Below are positions 63,373 through 64,000 of a stretch of DNA of 64,000 bases, piece by piece. The DNA lies in contig NZ_JBISEP010000001.1 in NCBI RefSeq assembly GCF_044383835.1, forward strand, positions 62,001 through 126,000. The letters are read 5' to 3'. The stretch is from Paraliobacillus sp044383835 (GTDB lineage Bacteria; Bacillota; Bacilli; Bacillales; Amphibacillaceae). The notes under the pieces are model-generated. The model was given only the letters and a program-made list of their open reading frames with translations, searched no databases and had not been told where the DNA came from. The position numbers and the translations under genes are program-made. The stretch's first letter is position 1; each line of letters opens with the position of its first letter.

Positions 63373-64000
63373 TAATTAAATCCCCCCTAGATACTGGTTG
63401 AAAATTAATAGAATCATTAAAAAAGACGTCGATTTGTTTATCGAATGTAAATTCTAATTGTTTATACCCTACTGAGCTTCCATCTAAATCACCTCGTCCT
63501 TTTAACAATAATGTCGGTGCTTTATCTGTAGGAATATCATATTTTTCCCTTAAAGCTTGAACGTTTTTATCTTCATTAGTTAGTTCATATTCCAACTCAT
63601 ATATAGGGACTTCAGGATTATACATTTTTTTCATATTCTTATAAGTATTCAATTTTTTAAAATTAGCATATTGAACAAAAAACTGGAATTTTTTTATTTT
63701 TTCTGCTACGTTATTGTTATTCGAAATACTTTCCTCAAGTTGAAAGCCATCCTTGGTATATACTACAGGATATTCTTTCTCTTCAACAGGCTTACTCAAG
63801 TCATTCCATGCTGTCATAGTGTAATATTTCCCCTTTATTTTTTTTGTATTTCGATTTATTCTTACAATCATACCTTCTGTAACTAGTCCACTGTCTTCTG
63901 ACTTACTTATCGACATGCTTGAATTTAATACCCAAACACCTTTGTCATTTTTATCAAATTCACTGTCTCGGTAACCTTCCATATCGTAGAAGTCTTCTAG
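63365..64000 (-). CDS. DUF576 (Csa/lpl tandem-type) lipoprotein, truncated by window edge
   Basis: 212 codons are visible; the frame is open to base 64000, so the start and any signal peptide lie outside. The sequence aligns by eye with the Staphylococcus aureus tandem lipoproteins: FYDMEGYRDSEFDKNDKGVW, GMIVRINRNTKKIKGKYY, KKFQFFVQYANFKKL, YNPEVPIYELEYEL, LREKYDIPTDKAPTLLLKG, SVGYKQLEFTF and INFQP. These are surface lipoproteins linked to host-cell invasion and immune stimulation in S. aureus. It overlaps the small T7-like gene downstream. Confidence 0.8.
   Translation of the reverse strand, partial: LEDFYDMEGYRDSEFDKNDKGVWVLNSSMSISKSEDSGLVTEGMIVRINRNTKKIKGKYYTMTAWNDLSKPVEEKEYPVVYTKDGFQLEESISNNNNVAEKIKKFQFFVQYANFKKLNTYKNMKKMYNPEVPIYELEYELTNEDKNVQALREKYDIPTDKAPTLLLKGRGDLDGSSVGYKQLEFTFDKQIDVFFNDSINFQPVSRGDLINE

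Overview
This is a low-GC chromosomal window from a Bacillota rod, best matched by a halotolerant spore-forming member of the Bacillaceae (Oceanobacillus / Virgibacillus / Gracilibacillus-type). The signs are strong AGGAGG ribosome sites with many TTG and GTG starts, Firmicute riboswitches (TPP, lysine, T-box), an IDEAL-domain protein, CvfB, a YpzI-like small protein, an NhaC antiporter and HisZ/short HisG. No rRNA, tRNA, CRISPR array or intact transposon was seen. The genus is inference; no 16S or marker search was possible.

Layout. 0-3 kb: a Sel1-repeat gene bracketed by two copies of a REP-like hairpin, then a doubly broken GT4 glycosyltransferase. 3.4-9 kb: two drug-efflux modules, MerR+MFS and PadR+MFS, each with a legible self-regulatory promoter, around a Cdd1-like gene and bioY with a BirA-type operator. 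9-13.7 kb: accessory singletons (alpha/beta hydrolase, GrpB, GNAT, small membrane proteins) mixed with pseudogenes. 13.7-24.8 kb: CPH-type copper ATPase, brnQ, the upper mevalonate genes (mvaA, mvaS and an acetoacetyl-CoA thiolase), nhaC and a YitT protein. 25-35 kb: a lone tyrosine recombinase beside a perfect palindrome, TPP-controlled tenA, the cydABDC block and htpG. 35.5-44.5 kb: lysine-riboswitch-controlled dapA, cvfB, a sulfonate/taurine-type ABC transporter, cysK and ilvA.

45.2-54.8 kb is the most mobile-looking part. Two Tn1546-like 38-bp inverted repeats face each other around a WYL regulator, a DJ-1/PfpI protein and the C-terminal scrap of a Tn3-family transposase. After ppaC, proBA (proline T-box), ilvE and msrA comes a second, larger, decayed Tn3-family transposase, followed by fragments of a class V aminotransferase and a Nudix hydrolase that run into an intact DMT exporter and a HAD phosphatase. 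56.6-62.9 kb is a complete, tightly overlapped hisZGDBHAFIE operon. The right edge holds a small type-VII-secretion-like protein and a truncated DUF576 (Staphylococcus lpl/Csa-type) lipoprotein.

How the genes work together: most of the window is housekeeping (His, Pro, Lys, Ile/Val, Cys, thiamine salvage, bd oxidase, mevalonate). The novelty lies in the gene graveyards, the Tn3-bounded WYL/DJ-1 pair, the REP-bracketed Sel1 gene and the DUF576/T7-like pair at the edge.
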